Of a stretch of 64,000 nucleotides of DNA, positions 1 through 8,437 are shown piece by piece. Position numbers and translations under genes: made by a program. Each line of letters begins with the position of its first letter. The first letter of the stretch is position 1. The stretch is from VAXT01 sp963728535 (GTDB lineage: Bacteria > Actinomycetota > Thermoleophilia > Gaiellales > Gaiellaceae): the NCBI GenBank assembly GCA_963728535.1, contig CAVSKK010000001.1:992001-1056000 (forward strand), written 5' to 3'. The notes below the pieces were generated by a model. That model was not told the DNA's origin. It ran no database searches and worked only from the letters and a program-made list of their open reading frames with translations.

Positions 1-465
1 CGCTGCCCCGTTGGCTCACACATCCGGCGCGCGAATCCGCGAGACTCCCTCGATCCGAAACCGGGAACGTCAAAGTCGTGGGCGATCAACCGGCGCCACC
101 GGATCCTGCGCCGCGGCCGCGAGTACGGACAGGAGGAGCTCTTGAAACCCGACGAGGCGCTCCGCAGAGATGTCGCCGTCGGCGAGCGCGGGCTCCACTT
201 CATCTGCCTGAACGGCAACATCGCCCGGCAATTCGAGTTCGTGAACAACACGTGGCTGAACAGCCCGAAGTTCGCAGGCCTCTATGACGACGCCGACCCG
301 CTCGTAGCGCCTTCGAGCCCGCACGGCGGGACGTTCACCGTCCAGTCGAGCTCCCTCCGCGAGCGCGTGACCGACGTGCCCCGGTTCGTCTCGGTCCGAG
401 GCGGGGCGTACTTCTTCATGCCCGGGCTCGCTGCGACGCGCTCCCTGGCGAGGCTCGGAGCCTGA
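1..465 (+). CDS. Dyp-type peroxidase family protein, C-terminal part (5' end outside window)
   Basis: The frame is open from base 1, so the N-terminus lies upstream of the window. The visible 154 residues carry the family hallmarks: CPVGSHIRRANPRD at the very start, where the His before the Arg pair is the expected proximal haem ligand, then a NRRHRILRRG block, then ICLNGNIARQFEF followed by TWLNSPKF and GLYDDADPL, and finally VRGGAYFFMPG near the end. Known members are haem peroxidases or deferrochelatases. Its stop overlaps the next start by one base (TGATG), suggesting translational coupling. The substrate cannot be told. Confidence 0.85.
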   Translation, partial: RCPVGSHIRRANPRDSLDPKPGTSKSWAINRRHRILRRGREYGQEELLKPDEALRRDVAVGERGLHFICLNGNIARQFEFVNNTWLNSPKFAGLYDDADPLVAPSSPHGGTFTVQSSSLRERVTDVPRFVSVRGGAYFFMPGLAATRSLARLGA

Positions 466-935
466 TGGACGCCGACGACCGCCTCCGGCTCGACTACGAG
501 CAGACCTCGCAGCTGCTTCGCACGCTCACCGACATCCGCTTCAGGCTGATCGCGTTCGTGCCGTCGCTTGCCGCCGTGGCGGTCGGATTCTTCGCCCGCC
601 CACGGCCCGCCGTGGAGCTGCTTGCGATCGGCGCCTTGGGCCTTATCGCGACGTTCGGCATCTACCTCTACGAGCTCAAGAACTCACAGCTCTCCGCGGC
701 CGCCGCCGGGCGCGCCCGCGAGCTGGAGCGGCGGCTCGAGCTATCCGGCGGGGACCTGGACACGCACGATCGCGGCCTGTCGCTCGTCTACGGAGCCGCA
801 CTCGCGGGCTGGAGCTACATCGTGGGCTGGGGCCTGTTCAGCGCGACCGGCCTCGACAGCGCGAGAGGAATCGGACTCGCGATCGGGGCTATTGTCGGAG
901 CGCTCGTCGTCGCCGAGGCGAACCGGCTCCGTTAG
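465..935 (+). CDS. Small integral membrane protein, function unknown
   Basis: 156 residues. A charged N-terminus (DYEQTSQLLRTLTDIRFRL) leads into two adjacent hydrophobic helices (about residues 28-45 and 50-68), then an Ala/Arg-rich amphipathic helix (about 70-90), then two more membrane segments (about 105-125 and 135-150). The architecture resembles conserved bacterial four-helix membrane proteins of unknown role. The start overlaps the peroxidase stop by 1 nt, so the two are probably cotranscribed. The stop overlaps the convergent gene by 4 nt through TTAG. No catalytic motif is visible. Confidence 0.8.
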   Translation: MDADDRLRLDYEQTSQLLRTLTDIRFRLIAFVPSLAAVAVGFFARPRPAVELLAIGALGLIATFGIYLYELKNSQLSAAAAGRARELERRLELSGGDLDTHDRGLSLVYGAALAGWSYIVGWGLFSATGLDSARGIGLAIGAIVGALVVAEANRLR

Positions 936-1264
936 CCGGACGGGCACTCGGGCACGTGCCGCAGGTAGGCGCGGCTGCCCTTGTTGCCGGTGGCGCGGAC
1001 GAGATAGCCCGCGCACGCAGGCACCGAGACGCCGACGAAGCGCACGCGGAAGGTTCCCGTTGCCGTCGCGACGACCGCCTTCCCGTGCCGTCCCCTGACC
1101 TGGGCGACGATCCGAACGCGCTCCTGCGCCCGGAATCCGGAGCCGCGCACCGAAAACGGCGCAACGTCGGCGACGCGAACGGCGGTGCCGGGCGAGGTGG
1201 AGCTGCGTCCAGTGAACATGGCCGCCAAGAAGATGGCGAGAGCAGCGACGACTGCGCCTCTCAT
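932..1264 (-). CDS. Small secreted protein, function unknown
   Basis: 110 residues starting MRGAVVAALAIFLAAMFTG, a clear signal peptide or anchor. The rest looks like a small beta-sandwich with alternating hydrophobic strands (VRIVAQVRG, AVVATATGTFRVRFVG) and two Cys residues (VPACAGY, HVPECPSG) that could form a disulfide outside the cell. The sequence FSVRGSGFRAQERVRI resembles Ig-like or IPT-like domains that start with 'GxGF'. It lies downstream of the large BNR protein on the same strand, separated from it by a strong hairpin, so it probably has its own promoter. I do not recognise a family. Confidence 0.7.
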   Translation of the reverse strand: MRGAVVAALAIFLAAMFTGRSSTSPGTAVRVADVAPFSVRGSGFRAQERVRIVAQVRGRHGKAVVATATGTFRVRFVGVSVPACAGYLVRATGNKGSRAYLRHVPECPSG

Positions 1265-1303
1265 CGAACCGAATATGCCCTGCGCTCGATGGTTTGAAAC
1301 GAC

Positions 1304-1333
1304 GCGAGGGGCCGCCGAGCGACGGCCCCTCGC
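1304..1333 (-). terminator. Hairpin terminator after the BNR-repeat gene
   Basis: Perfect 11-bp inverted repeat (GCGAGGGGCCG / CGGCCCCTCGC) with an 8-nt loop, 9 nt past the stop of the 954-aa gene. On the minus strand it is followed by GTCGTTTC, a weak T-rich tail. Confidence 0.7.
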
Positions 1334-1342
1334 AGTTCGGTC

Positions 1343-4207
1343 CTAGTGTCGGAGGTTCAGCCTCCAGGCCCCCTGTCCGTGCGAAGCGGCGTAGAGGATC
1401 CTGTCGTTCCTATGACCACTCGGGACGAGCGTCAAACCCGCTACCTCGAGGTTCGGCATGCCCGTCGCCGCCACCGTCCACAGCCCCGAGCCCTGCCGGC
1501 TCAGGACGCCGAAGTCGGACGAGACGTAGATCGTGCCGCTGACGTCGTCACGAGCGACGTCGGTGAGCGGCAGGTCTCCGAGGAAGCCGTCGAGGCTGTC
1601 CCACGTCGCGGTCCCTGCCCCCGGGTCGTAGGTCACCGAGAAGATGTGACCAGGCGTCGTGGGCGTCGCGGCGCTGAAGCCGCTGTACGAGATCCACGCA
1701 TGGTTCGCATTCGCCGGATCGATCGCGATCCCGGTGATGAACCGGTCGGGATCCGCCGTCGAAAGCGAGTCCAACCGCAGGAACGTGACCGCGCTGGCCG
1801 GATCCACGTCGGCGTTCGCCGAGATGAAGACACGGCCTGTCGTCGTCGCGGCCCACAGGGTCGAAGTGTCCGTCGTCGCCCGCTCGACGGCAGCGACGGC
1901 ACCGCCGTTGCGGTCGCCGAAGCCGGCCGAGGTGAGCGGCGTCGTACCGAGCGGCTCCCAGTCACCGCACGTAACGGCGAAGTCGCCGGTGAACTCGTTG
2001 CAGTGCCCGCGGAACTCCTCGAGCGACATCGAGCCCATACCGTGCGTCTTCGTCCGTAGAGCGGTCGTCGTGCCGACGAACATCGTGCGGTGAACCACCG
2101 GGTCACTGATGATCGGCACGTAGAAGAGCCCGCCCGTTGCGTAGATCGGGTCGGCGATCCAGTTCCAGTCGGCGGTCTCGCCGTCCGAGAAGTTGACGTC
2201 CGGCGAGGCGTCGAAGTACGTGTGGAACCGGAAGTGCGGATCGGTGGCGTCGAAGCCGGACTGGCCTCCGTCGCCCCACATCGTCTGGAGCCACTCCTTC
2301 TCCGAACCGAAGTTCTCCCACGTGCCGTTGTCCTGCGTGCCGCCCTGGAGCTCGTTCGGGTCGAACGGGCTGACCGAGAGGCTCTGGAACTGGAGCGTCG
2401 GGAGGTTCCTGTTCATGGACTCGAGCTCGCGCGGAATCCGCGAGAGCAGCTCGTGGCACCGGCTGAGGTACGGCTCGGCCAGGCCGCGGGAATCGCAGTC
2501 CGACGAGCGATTCACGAAACGGCCGTCGCTGCGTATGAGACCGCCGTCGCCCGCCTCGAAGAACTGCATCGGATCCCGCGGATGCGTGACGAGGCGGTGC
2601 TCGTCCGGATGAATCCCGTTCGGGTGGACGGTGTCCGTCCCGTCGTAGGTCATGTCGGAGAACGTCTCACCCGCATTCGTCGAAAGAAGCACTGCACGGT
2701 GGTTGGCAACGTTCTCGCCGTACTGGTAGGAGCCGCCGAGATAGACGATGTCGGGCCGTCCCGGCGGGGTGTAGACGAAGTTGTCGTACCAGCACTGGCC
2801 CGTGCAGAAGTTGAACGAGTGCCAGGCCGGCGTTGACGGGTCGTTGCTCGTCAGCTGGTTGAACACCGGCACGCCCGTTGCGACGTCGTCGCTCCGGTAG
2901 AGCCGGCTGAACTCAGCCGTGCTCGTGTGGCCCTCGCCGACGTACATCCTCGTCTTGCCGTTCGGCAGGCGGGTGACGGCGATGTCGGGCCGCGTCGTGA
3001 CGATCGTCGCGTTCAGCGACGGCTTGATCTCGGTCCACGTCGTCCCGCTGTCGCTCGATCGCCAGACACCGCGGGCGTAGGACGCCGCGTAGACGATGTC
3101 GGGGTTGCTCGGATCGATCTCGATGCGCCTGACGCCGCGCGGCGAGCATGGCGTGCCGTTGTTGGCGATCAGGAGGACGTCCGTGCCGCAATCAGACGGC
3201 GACGTCGATCCGTTGTGGACGAGCGTCCACGTCGCGCCGCCGTTCGTCGAGCGGTACAGGCCCCACGGGGGTGCGCCCGGGATCAGGGCCCGGTACTGGC
3301 TGACCGCGCCGTAACAACAGGACGACGCATGGCCGCGCACTCCGTACGTCGAGCCGGCGAAGATGACGTTCGAATTGCCCGGCTTGACGGCGATCGTGCC
3401 GACGCCACGGGCGTTGAACGCGTTCGTGCCGTACGGGCCGGCCCAGTGGTTACCACCGTCGGTCGACTTGTAGAGGCCCACGCCTGCGACACAACCGCTA
3501 CCGCACGTGTTCCCCTCGCCCGTCCCGACCCAGAGCGTGTTCGCCGTCGGGTCGTTCGGGTCGATGGTGATCGAGCCGATCGAGTTGATGCCGAAGCTGC
3601 CCGAGAGGTACTTCCACTTCACGTTGTTCGCGAGTGCGTTCTCGGTGCGCCAGACGCCGCCGCCCGCGGGCGTGATCCACATTCGGCAGCCGTGGTTTCC
3701 GTGGCCGTGCGTCCCGCAGTTTGGATCGATGGCCAGGTCGGTCGTACGGCCACCTGCCGCGTACTCGTTCGGGACATAGTCCACCGCCCTGCGGAGCGGC
3801 GTGAACTGGTAGGTCGCCGTTTCCGGGCCGACCTGCTGCCACTCGCGGTTCCCGCGGCCCGGGCCGCGCTGAACGGCCGCCTTGAACGCCTGCCGTGCGG
3901 CCACGATGCTCGACAGCGGGACGTCCTTCTTCGGGTATGCAAGCTCGATGAACGCCTGCATGCCGGCCGAGCCCTTGCCTTCGGCAGCAGACTCGCCACC
4001 CGGCTCGCCACCGTTGCCGGGAATCGTTTTCGCAAGCTGGTCCAGGTGACGTTCCAGCGCCGTCGGCATCTCCCCGCCGGCGGTCTTCGCAAGCGGCAGA
4101 GCGCCTGATGCTCCGCGGCCTGACGACCCCGCGGCCACCACCGCAGCGACTGCCAAAGAAGCGGCAACCACAGCGGCGAGCGCGAGGCTCACGCGTCGCT
4201 CTCTCAT
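1343..4207 (-). CDS. Secreted BNR/sortilin-like beta-propeller repeat protein
   Basis: 954 residues. It begins MRERRVSLALAAVVAASLAVA, a signal peptide. About residues 30-130 are a low-homology propeptide-like region. Repeated 'sialidase/VPS10' blades then follow, each with an Asp-box-like core: GLYKSTDGGNHW, GLYRSTNGGATW, GVWRSSDSGTTW and LLSTNAGETF. Between them sit IDPSNPDIVYAAS-type strands. Many Cys residues (SGCVAGVG, SSCCYGA, DSRGLAEPYLSRC) fit an extracytoplasmic protein with disulfides. The closest known families are WD40/YVTN/BNR-like or 'glycosyl hydrolase' BNR proteins, but no catalytic triad is evident. A strong ribosome binding site (GGGGAGG) lies just upstream of the ATG, and a TATACT -10 candidate lies farther upstream. 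Function is unknown; binding or scaffolding at the cell surface is possible. Confidence 0.88.
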   Translation of the reverse strand: MRERRVSLALAAVVAASLAVAAVVAAGSSGRGASGALPLAKTAGGEMPTALERHLDQLAKTIPGNGGEPGGESAAEGKGSAGMQAFIELAYPKKDVPLSSIVAARQAFKAAVQRGPGRGNREWQQVGPETATYQFTPLRRAVDYVPNEYAAGGRTTDLAIDPNCGTHGHGNHGCRMWITPAGGGVWRTENALANNVKWKYLSGSFGINSIGSITIDPNDPTANTLWVGTGEGNTCGSGCVAGVGLYKSTDGGNHWAGPYGTNAFNARGVGTIAVKPGNSNVIFAGSTYGVRGHASSCCYGAVSQYRALIPGAPPWGLYRSTNGGATWTLVHNGSTSPSDCGTDVLLIANNGTPCSPRGVRRIEIDPSNPDIVYAASYARGVWRSSDSGTTWTEIKPSLNATIVTTRPDIAVTRLPNGKTRMYVGEGHTSTAEFSRLYRSDDVATGVPVFNQLTSNDPSTPAWHSFNFCTGQCWYDNFVYTPPGRPDIVYLGGSYQYGENVANHRAVLLSTNAGETFSDMTYDGTDTVHPNGIHPDEHRLVTHPRDPMQFFEAGDGGLIRSDGRFVNRSSDCDSRGLAEPYLSRCHELLSRIPRELESMNRNLPTLQFQSLSVSPFDPNELQGGTQDNGTWENFGSEKEWLQTMWGDGGQSGFDATDPHFRFHTYFDASPDVNFSDGETADWNWIADPIYATGGLFYVPIISDPVVHRTMFVGTTTALRTKTHGMGSMSLEEFRGHCNEFTGDFAVTCGDWEPLGTTPLTSAGFGDRNGGAVAAVERATTDTSTLWAATTTGRVFISANADVDPASAVTFLRLDSLSTADPDRFITGIAIDPANANHAWISYSGFSAATPTTPGHIFSVTYDPGAGTATWDSLDGFLGDLPLTDVARDDVSGTIYVSSDFGVLSRQGSGLWTVAATGMPNLEVAGLTLVPSGHRNDRILYAASHGQGAWRLNLRH

Positions 4208-4264
4208 TCCTGCCTCCCCTCACTGGGTTTCTACATGCCGGCCCCTGTGAAAGCCGGCGGCGCG

Positions 4265-4270
4265 AGTATA
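4265..4270 (-). promoter_or_regulatory. Candidate -10 box for the BNR-repeat gene
   Basis: TATACT on the minus strand, about 60 nt before the ATG. TTTAGC 19 nt upstream is a weak -35. A consensus-like ribosome binding site GAGGGGAGG precedes the start. Match-based guess only. Confidence 0.35.
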
Positions 4271-4290
4271 GGAAGCTTTGATCGGCCGCG

Positions 4291-5118
4291 CTAAAGACCT
4301 GCGGAGAACCCGATCCGGGGCGCCCACTCGGGGTGATCGATCAGCGGGTTCCGGTTCCCTTGCTTCTCGAAGATCGCCGCGTTGCGATGGCGCTCGTACT
4401 CGCTCACCGGTGCCGATTCGTGCCACTTCAGGAGCATCGCCAGGCTCTCTTCCGAATACGTGCCGAGGCCCGGATACCGGAGGATGAAGTAGAGCGTTGC
4501 CCGCGCGACGGTTGCCTTCTCGCGCCAGGGCTCGAATCCGGTCTCTTCCCGCTTGCCACAGTCCTCGCGCACGACCTTCTCGAAGTCCGCGAAGTCGAAA
4601 TACTTGAAGTTGCCGCGGAAGCTGTTGCACTTGCTCTCGCACGTGAAGAGGTGGTGCAGGTCGCCGCGCATGGGCTCGTGGTGCTCGAACCACGACTGGC
4701 AGACGACGTGCTCGCAGTTGTACGGATGGAGGTCCTCGACGAGGGCCTCGGTGGACTCGGCGGTCGTGCCCCGTTCGCGGGATTTCACGGCCCGCAGCGA
4801 GGCGCGCCGATCTTCGACCTCGGCGGCTTCCTGGATCAGCGCCTCGGGCTCGAACTCCTCCCCGGTGTAGACGCTGCGGAGCTTCCCGTCGGGCTGGAGG
4901 TCGATCCAGGGGTAGAGCTCGACCGAGGGCCTGTAGGCGGGCCGTGTTCGATGGGTCTCCTCGAGCAGGCTCGAGAGCGCGGTAAAGAGCGCCGGAGCAT
5001 CGGCCTCCGCGTCGAGCGCAGAGTAGTAGCCGGAGGCGGCCTCGACATCGGCCTCGTCCGCGAGATACTCCCGTTCCTTCGCGGCAGCGAGCTCCTCGAG
5101 TGCCTGGCGGACCTCCAT
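4291..5118 (-). CDS. Endonuclease I (EndA/Bsn) family nuclease
   Basis: 275 residues. The central region has the family signature: NCEHVVCQSWFEH (catalytic His in the beta-beta-alpha metal fold), GDLHHLFTCESKCNSFRGN (second conserved His pair and Asn), then RATLYFILRYPG and the C-terminal ESLAMLLKWHESAPVSEYE with RNAAIFEKQGNRNPLIDHPEW. All of these are classical for PF04231. The first about 110 residues are helical and charged, with no signal peptide. Unlike secreted EndA-type enzymes, this one may therefore act inside the cell or be exported by another route. It diverges from the membrane metalloprotease-like gene. Confidence 0.9.
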   Translation of the reverse strand: MEVRQALEELAAAKEREYLADEADVEAASGYYSALDAEADAPALFTALSSLLEETHRTRPAYRPSVELYPWIDLQPDGKLRSVYTGEEFEPEALIQEAAEVEDRRASLRAVKSRERGTTAESTEALVEDLHPYNCEHVVCQSWFEHHEPMRGDLHHLFTCESKCNSFRGNFKYFDFADFEKVVREDCGKREETGFEPWREKATVARATLYFILRYPGLGTYSEESLAMLLKWHESAPVSEYERHRNAAIFEKQGNRNPLIDHPEWAPRIGFSAGL

Positions 5119-5158
5119 GCTGGGCTGCAGTCTTGCAGCACCCGCTACGTTCGGAGTC

Positions 5159-6058
5159 GTGAGCGTCGACGTCGATCGCCGAGCGCGCCTCTTCCGACGG
5201 GGACGGATCGTCGTGCTCGCACTCGTGGTCGCGTACTTCTTCCTGCCCTACTGGATCCAGGCGGCGATCCCGGTGTGGCTGCTCTTCCTCGCCGCGCTCG
5301 GGCTGGAGGTGGAGTTCTTCCTCGGCGGCTACCTGCACGGACGGCGGGGGCAGCCCGCGCCCGCGCCCGATCGCGGGCCCCAGCAGCGCGACCTCTCCGA
5401 CCTCGGCACCTGGGCCTGGTGGGACAAGGACGCGGCGACCGCGCAGGGAGTGGAATCGAGCCGTTTCCGCTGGATCCACATCGCCGAGGCGGCGGTTGGG
5501 ATCGTCCTCGTCGCCGGGATCCTCTTCTACGCCTCACAGCCGAAAGGCTGGGACGCGGTCGGCCCCGAGGGCCGCGCGCGCACCGAGACAATCGTCTCGC
5601 GCGAGGCCTCGCTCGTCGCGGGCCATGAGGCGGTAGTCGGCTGCGACACGAGCGGCCAGTACGTCGGCGTCGTCCAGGACGCGGACGGCCTCGCGTTCGT
5701 CGGCGGCCGGCGCGCCTACCTGACGCCGTCGATCTGCAACACGCTCTACCAGCTAGCGGTCAAGCACCGCACGCAGTCGTTCACGCAGACGGCCCGCGCG
5801 CTCGCCGTCCTCGGGCACGAGTCGTGGCACCTCCGCGGCGTGCGCAACGAGGGCCTCGCGAATTGCTACGGCTACCAGAGCGGCGTCGAGATCGGCGTCC
5901 ACCTCGGTCTCTCGGAGAACACGGCGCGCGCGATGATGCGCGAGCAGCTCGCGACGAATGCCTCCGACTCCGGCCTCAACGTGCAGTACCGGGTCCCGAG
6001 CGGGTGCCGCGACGGGGGCTCCGCCGACCTGCATCCAGCCGCCACGGGCTTCCCCTAG
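5159..6058 (+). CDS. Membrane protein with an HExxH (HESWH) motif, possible zinc metalloprotease
   Basis: I chose the GTG at 5159 (reading SVDVDRRARLFRRGR), giving 299 residues, because the upstream ATG at 5117 overlaps the divergent nuclease start and leaves no room for promoters. Two hydrophobic segments (about residues 17-50) form a hairpin. A basic linker rich in Pro follows, then a third TM (about 107-125) and a C-terminal domain. That domain contains LGHESWHLRGVRNEGLANCYGY: an HExxH motif at residues 220-224, with a downstream Glu and Cys residues. The pattern fits a zincin active site facing outside, but no family name can be assigned with confidence. Confidence 0.75.
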   Translation: MSVDVDRRARLFRRGRIVVLALVVAYFFLPYWIQAAIPVWLLFLAALGLEVEFFLGGYLHGRRGQPAPAPDRGPQQRDLSDLGTWAWWDKDAATAQGVESSRFRWIHIAEAAVGIVLVAGILFYASQPKGWDAVGPEGRARTETIVSREASLVAGHEAVVGCDTSGQYVGVVQDADGLAFVGGRRAYLTPSICNTLYQLAVKHRTQSFTQTARALAVLGHESWHLRGVRNEGLANCYGYQSGVEIGVHLGLSENTARAMMREQLATNASDSGLNVQYRVPSGCRDGGSADLHPAATGFP

Positions 6059-6064
6059 GCCGTC

Positions 6065-6091
6065 GAGGCCCCGTCATAGAGGCGGGGCCTC
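6065..6091. terminator. Bidirectional hairpin between convergent genes
   Basis: Perfect 9-bp inverted repeat (GAGGCCCCG / CGGGGCCTC) with a 9-nt loop, 6 nt after the metalloprotease-like gene and just beyond the stop of the convergent 37-aa gene. No T tract, as is common in high-GC actinobacteria. Confidence 0.6.
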
Positions 6092-6098
6092 GCTCGCC

Positions 6099-6212
6099 TT
6101 AGTACGTGCTGCCGCCCGAGTTCTTCTTGGCCTTCTTCTCGGCGCGCTTCTCTTTCAGCGACTTCTGCGCGACCTTCTTGCCGAGCTTCTTCGGCTTCTC
6201 AGCGCCCTTCAT
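6099..6212 (-). CDS. 37-residue lysine-rich basic protein
   Basis: A short frame that reads MKGAEKPKKLGKKVAQK and then alternates Lys, Glu and Ala (KEKRAEKKAKK), ending NSGGSTY. A near-perfect ribosome binding site (GGGAGGT) lies 5 nt before the ATG. A hairpin follows the stop. The composition (about 40 percent Lys/Arg) suggests a nucleic-acid binding or ribosome-associated peptide. The family is unknown. The strong ribosome binding site and its own terminator make it more likely real than chance. Confidence 0.6.
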   Translation of the reverse strand: MKGAEKPKKLGKKVAQKSLKEKRAEKKAKKNSGGSTY

Positions 6213-6264
6213 CCGTACCTCCCAGTAGTGGTCGTGCCTACATGGTAAGCAGCAGAGCCGACGG

Positions 6265-6933
6265 TCAGTCGGGAAGCACGTAGAAAGCGATCGCCGAGAA
6301 GTGGCACGCGACGGCCGCGATCACGAGGACATGGAAGATCTCGTGGTAGCCGAAGACCCTCGGATAGGGGTTCGGGCGCCGGAACGCGTAGACGAGCGCG
6401 CCCGCCGTGTAGGCCACGCCTCCGGCGAGGACGAGGAGCGACCCCGCGAGGCCGATCTCGTCGAGGAGCTGCGGAAAGACGACGACCCCGACCCAGCCGA
6501 GGGCGATCCCGATCGCGGCCGCAATCCACTTGGGGGCATCGAGCCAGATGAACTTGAGAAGGATGGCCGCCAGCGCTCCGCCCCAGGCGATGGCGAGCAT
6601 GACCGTTCGCCAGTGACCCTCCAGCAGAAGCAGGCCGATCGGCGTGTACGTGCCGGCGATCAGCCCGTAGACCCCGAAGTGGTCGATCCGCCGGAGCCAG
6701 CGCCGTTGTTGCTCGGGCCAGTTGAGGCAGTGATAGAGGGCGCTCGCACCGAACATCGTCGCCACGCTCGCCGCAAAGACGATCGCCGCGGCGAGCCCGA
6801 GGCCCGTGTTCGCGCTGAAGATGAGGACGAGCCCGAGCGGAACGGAGACCACGAAGGCTGCCGCGTGCGAGAGGCCCCGCAGGCTGGGCCTGATCTCCGG
6901 GACTGCTAGGCCGGCTCGGGCCTGACGATCCAT
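6265..6933 (-). CDS. trhA: TrhA / hemolysin III family membrane protein (PAQR-like)
   Basis: 222 residues with seven predicted membrane helices. The family's metal-site residues are present: SALYHCLNW (His after the second helix), RIDHFGVYGLIAGTYTP (Asp-His, third helix) and the final FGYHEIFHVLVIAAVACHF with two His residues. Known members affect membrane energetics and lipid homeostasis; true hemolysis is doubtful. It stands alone, divergent from the ScyD-like gene 94 nt away. Confidence 0.92.
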   Translation of the reverse strand: MDRQARAGLAVPEIRPSLRGLSHAAAFVVSVPLGLVLIFSANTGLGLAAAIVFAASVATMFGASALYHCLNWPEQQRRWLRRIDHFGVYGLIAGTYTPIGLLLLEGHWRTVMLAIAWGGALAAILLKFIWLDAPKWIAAAIGIALGWVGVVVFPQLLDEIGLAGSLLVLAGGVAYTAGALVYAFRRPNPYPRVFGYHEIFHVLVIAAVACHFSAIAFYVLPD

Positions 6934-7027
6934 ATGGCGCGATCATAGGCACGGCGGCCGGAAGGGCCTTCGCGCGGTCCCAAATCGGTGTTATGGTTCT
7001 CGACGGGTAAAGAAAAGGGGAGCTTTG

Positions 7028-8437
7028 ATGAGGAATTGGCGGATTGTTGTGGTCGTGGCTGGGCTTGTGGCCCTCGTCGGCGTGCTCGCCGGGAGCGGAG
7101 CCGCTTCGGACCCGCCCGGGGTCGTCGTCATGAGCGGCCTCGACAATCCCCGCGGCCTCGCTTTCGGCCCCGAGGGCGGCCTCTACGTCGCCGAAGCGGG
7201 ACGCGGCGGGCCCGGCCCGCCGTGCGAGATGATCCGCGGCCAGCTCCAGTGTGTCGGTGCAACCGGCGCAGTGTCACGACTCTGGCACGGAGCCCAGGAG
7301 CGGATCGCCACCGGGCTGCCGTCATACGCGCCGGAAGACGGCGCCGGGGCGACGGGGCCCCACGACATCTCGCTGCACGGGCGAGGCGGCGCCTACGTGA
7401 CGATCGGGCTCGGCGCGAACCCGGACCTCCGAGCGGAGTTCGGGCAAGGCTTCGGCCGGCTCGTTCGCCTGAAGCCGAATGGAACCTGGCTCGCCGACGA
7501 CGACATCTCGTCCTACGAGGCCGAGCACAACCCCGACGAGAGCCCGGTGCCCGACAGCAACCCGTACGGCGTCCTCGCGACGCCGGGCGGCCGGGTCGTC
7601 ACCGACGCCGGAGGTAACGACCTCCTTCGGGTGCGCTCGAACGGGGACATCTCGACGCTCGCGGTCTTCCCGTCGCGGCCCCAGGGACGGGAAACCGACT
7701 CCGTGCCGACGTCGGTCGCGGTTGGGCCCGACGGCGCCTACTACGTCGGCGAGCTCACCGGCGCGCCGTTCTTCGCTGACCTCGCGCGCGTCTATCGCGT
7801 CGTTCCCGGGACAGATCCCGAGCCCTACGGGCCGACCTTCAGCTTCATCATCGATCTCGCCTGGGGCCCCGACGGGAACCTGTACGTCCTCCAACACGGA
7901 AGCGAGGAGGGCCTGACCGGCCCCGGCCAGCTTTTCCGAGTGGAGTCGGATGGGACGAAGACGCTCGTCATCACCGACCTCGAAGCCCCCAGCTCGCTGC
8001 TCTTCAGCGCGGATGCGCTCTACGTCTCGAACCGCGGCGAGAGCGCCGGGACGGGAGAGGTCCTGCGCTTCGACCTTCCACTTCCGCCTCCCCCACCACC
8101 TCCGCCTCCTCCGCCTCCACCTCCGCCACCGCCGCCTCCACCTCCGCCGCCGCCGCCTCCGCCCCCACCTCCTCCGCCACCGCCGCCACCGCCACCGCCG
8201 CCACCTCCCCCGGCTCCTCCGCCGAGGTGCGTCGTGCCGAGGCTCATCGGACTGCGGCTGGCAGTGGCTGAGGCCCGAATCGAAGGCACAACCTGCCGCG
8301 TAGGCCGTGTGCGCAGAGGGCGCTCCATCAAGCGACGCATCGGCAAGGTGATCGGCCAGGCACCGAAGGCAGGAGCCCGGCGCCGAGTCGGAACCCGCAT
8401 CAACATGGTCGTCGGTCGCGGTCCCCGGTTCAGCTAG
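7028..8437 (+). CDS. Secreted ScyD/ScyE-like beta-propeller with polyproline rod and C-terminal PASTA domain
   Basis: 469 residues from the ATG at 7028, preceded by AAGGGGAG; a TTG one codon earlier is less likely. A signal peptide spans residues 1-27. Residues about 35-345 form a ScyD/E-type propeller (VMSGLDNPRGLAFGPEGGLYVAEAG; HDISLHG; SNPYGVLATPGG; VGPDGAYYVGELTG; DLAWGPDGNLYVLQHG). Residues about 352-398 are almost pure proline. The last 70 residues are a strongly basic PASTA-like domain (CVVPRLIGLRLAVAEARI ... VIGQAPKAGARRRVGTRI). PASTA domains bind peptidoglycan, so I infer display on the cell wall with the Pro tract as a stiff spacer. The substrate is unknown. The same tail architecture recurs at 60.5-61.0 kb. 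Confidence 0.85.
   Translation: MRNWRIVVVVAGLVALVGVLAGSGAASDPPGVVVMSGLDNPRGLAFGPEGGLYVAEAGRGGPGPPCEMIRGQLQCVGATGAVSRLWHGAQERIATGLPSYAPEDGAGATGPHDISLHGRGGAYVTIGLGANPDLRAEFGQGFGRLVRLKPNGTWLADDDISSYEAEHNPDESPVPDSNPYGVLATPGGRVVTDAGGNDLLRVRSNGDISTLAVFPSRPQGRETDSVPTSVAVGPDGAYYVGELTGAPFFADLARVYRVVPGTDPEPYGPTFSFIIDLAWGPDGNLYVLQHGSEEGLTGPGQLFRVESDGTKTLVITDLEAPSSLLFSADALYVSNRGESAGTGEVLRFDLPLPPPPPPPPPPPPPPPPPPPPPPPPPPPPPPPPPPPPPPPPPPPAPPPRCVVPRLIGLRLAVAEARIEGTTCRVGRVRRGRSIKRRIGKVIGQAPKAGARRRVGTRINMVVGRGPRFS
8086..8222 (+). repeat. Proline-codon low-complexity tract (CCN repeats)
   Basis: About 45 consecutive codons are almost all Pro, encoded by mixed CCT/CCG/CCA/CCC. This argues for selection on the peptide rather than simple slippage of one triplet. 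It lies inside the ScyD-like gene. Confidence 0.8.

Noticed and set aside
5117..5158. Upstream ATG for the HExxH membrane protein
   Set aside because: Overlaps the divergent nuclease start; GTG 5159 gives a natural N-terminus.
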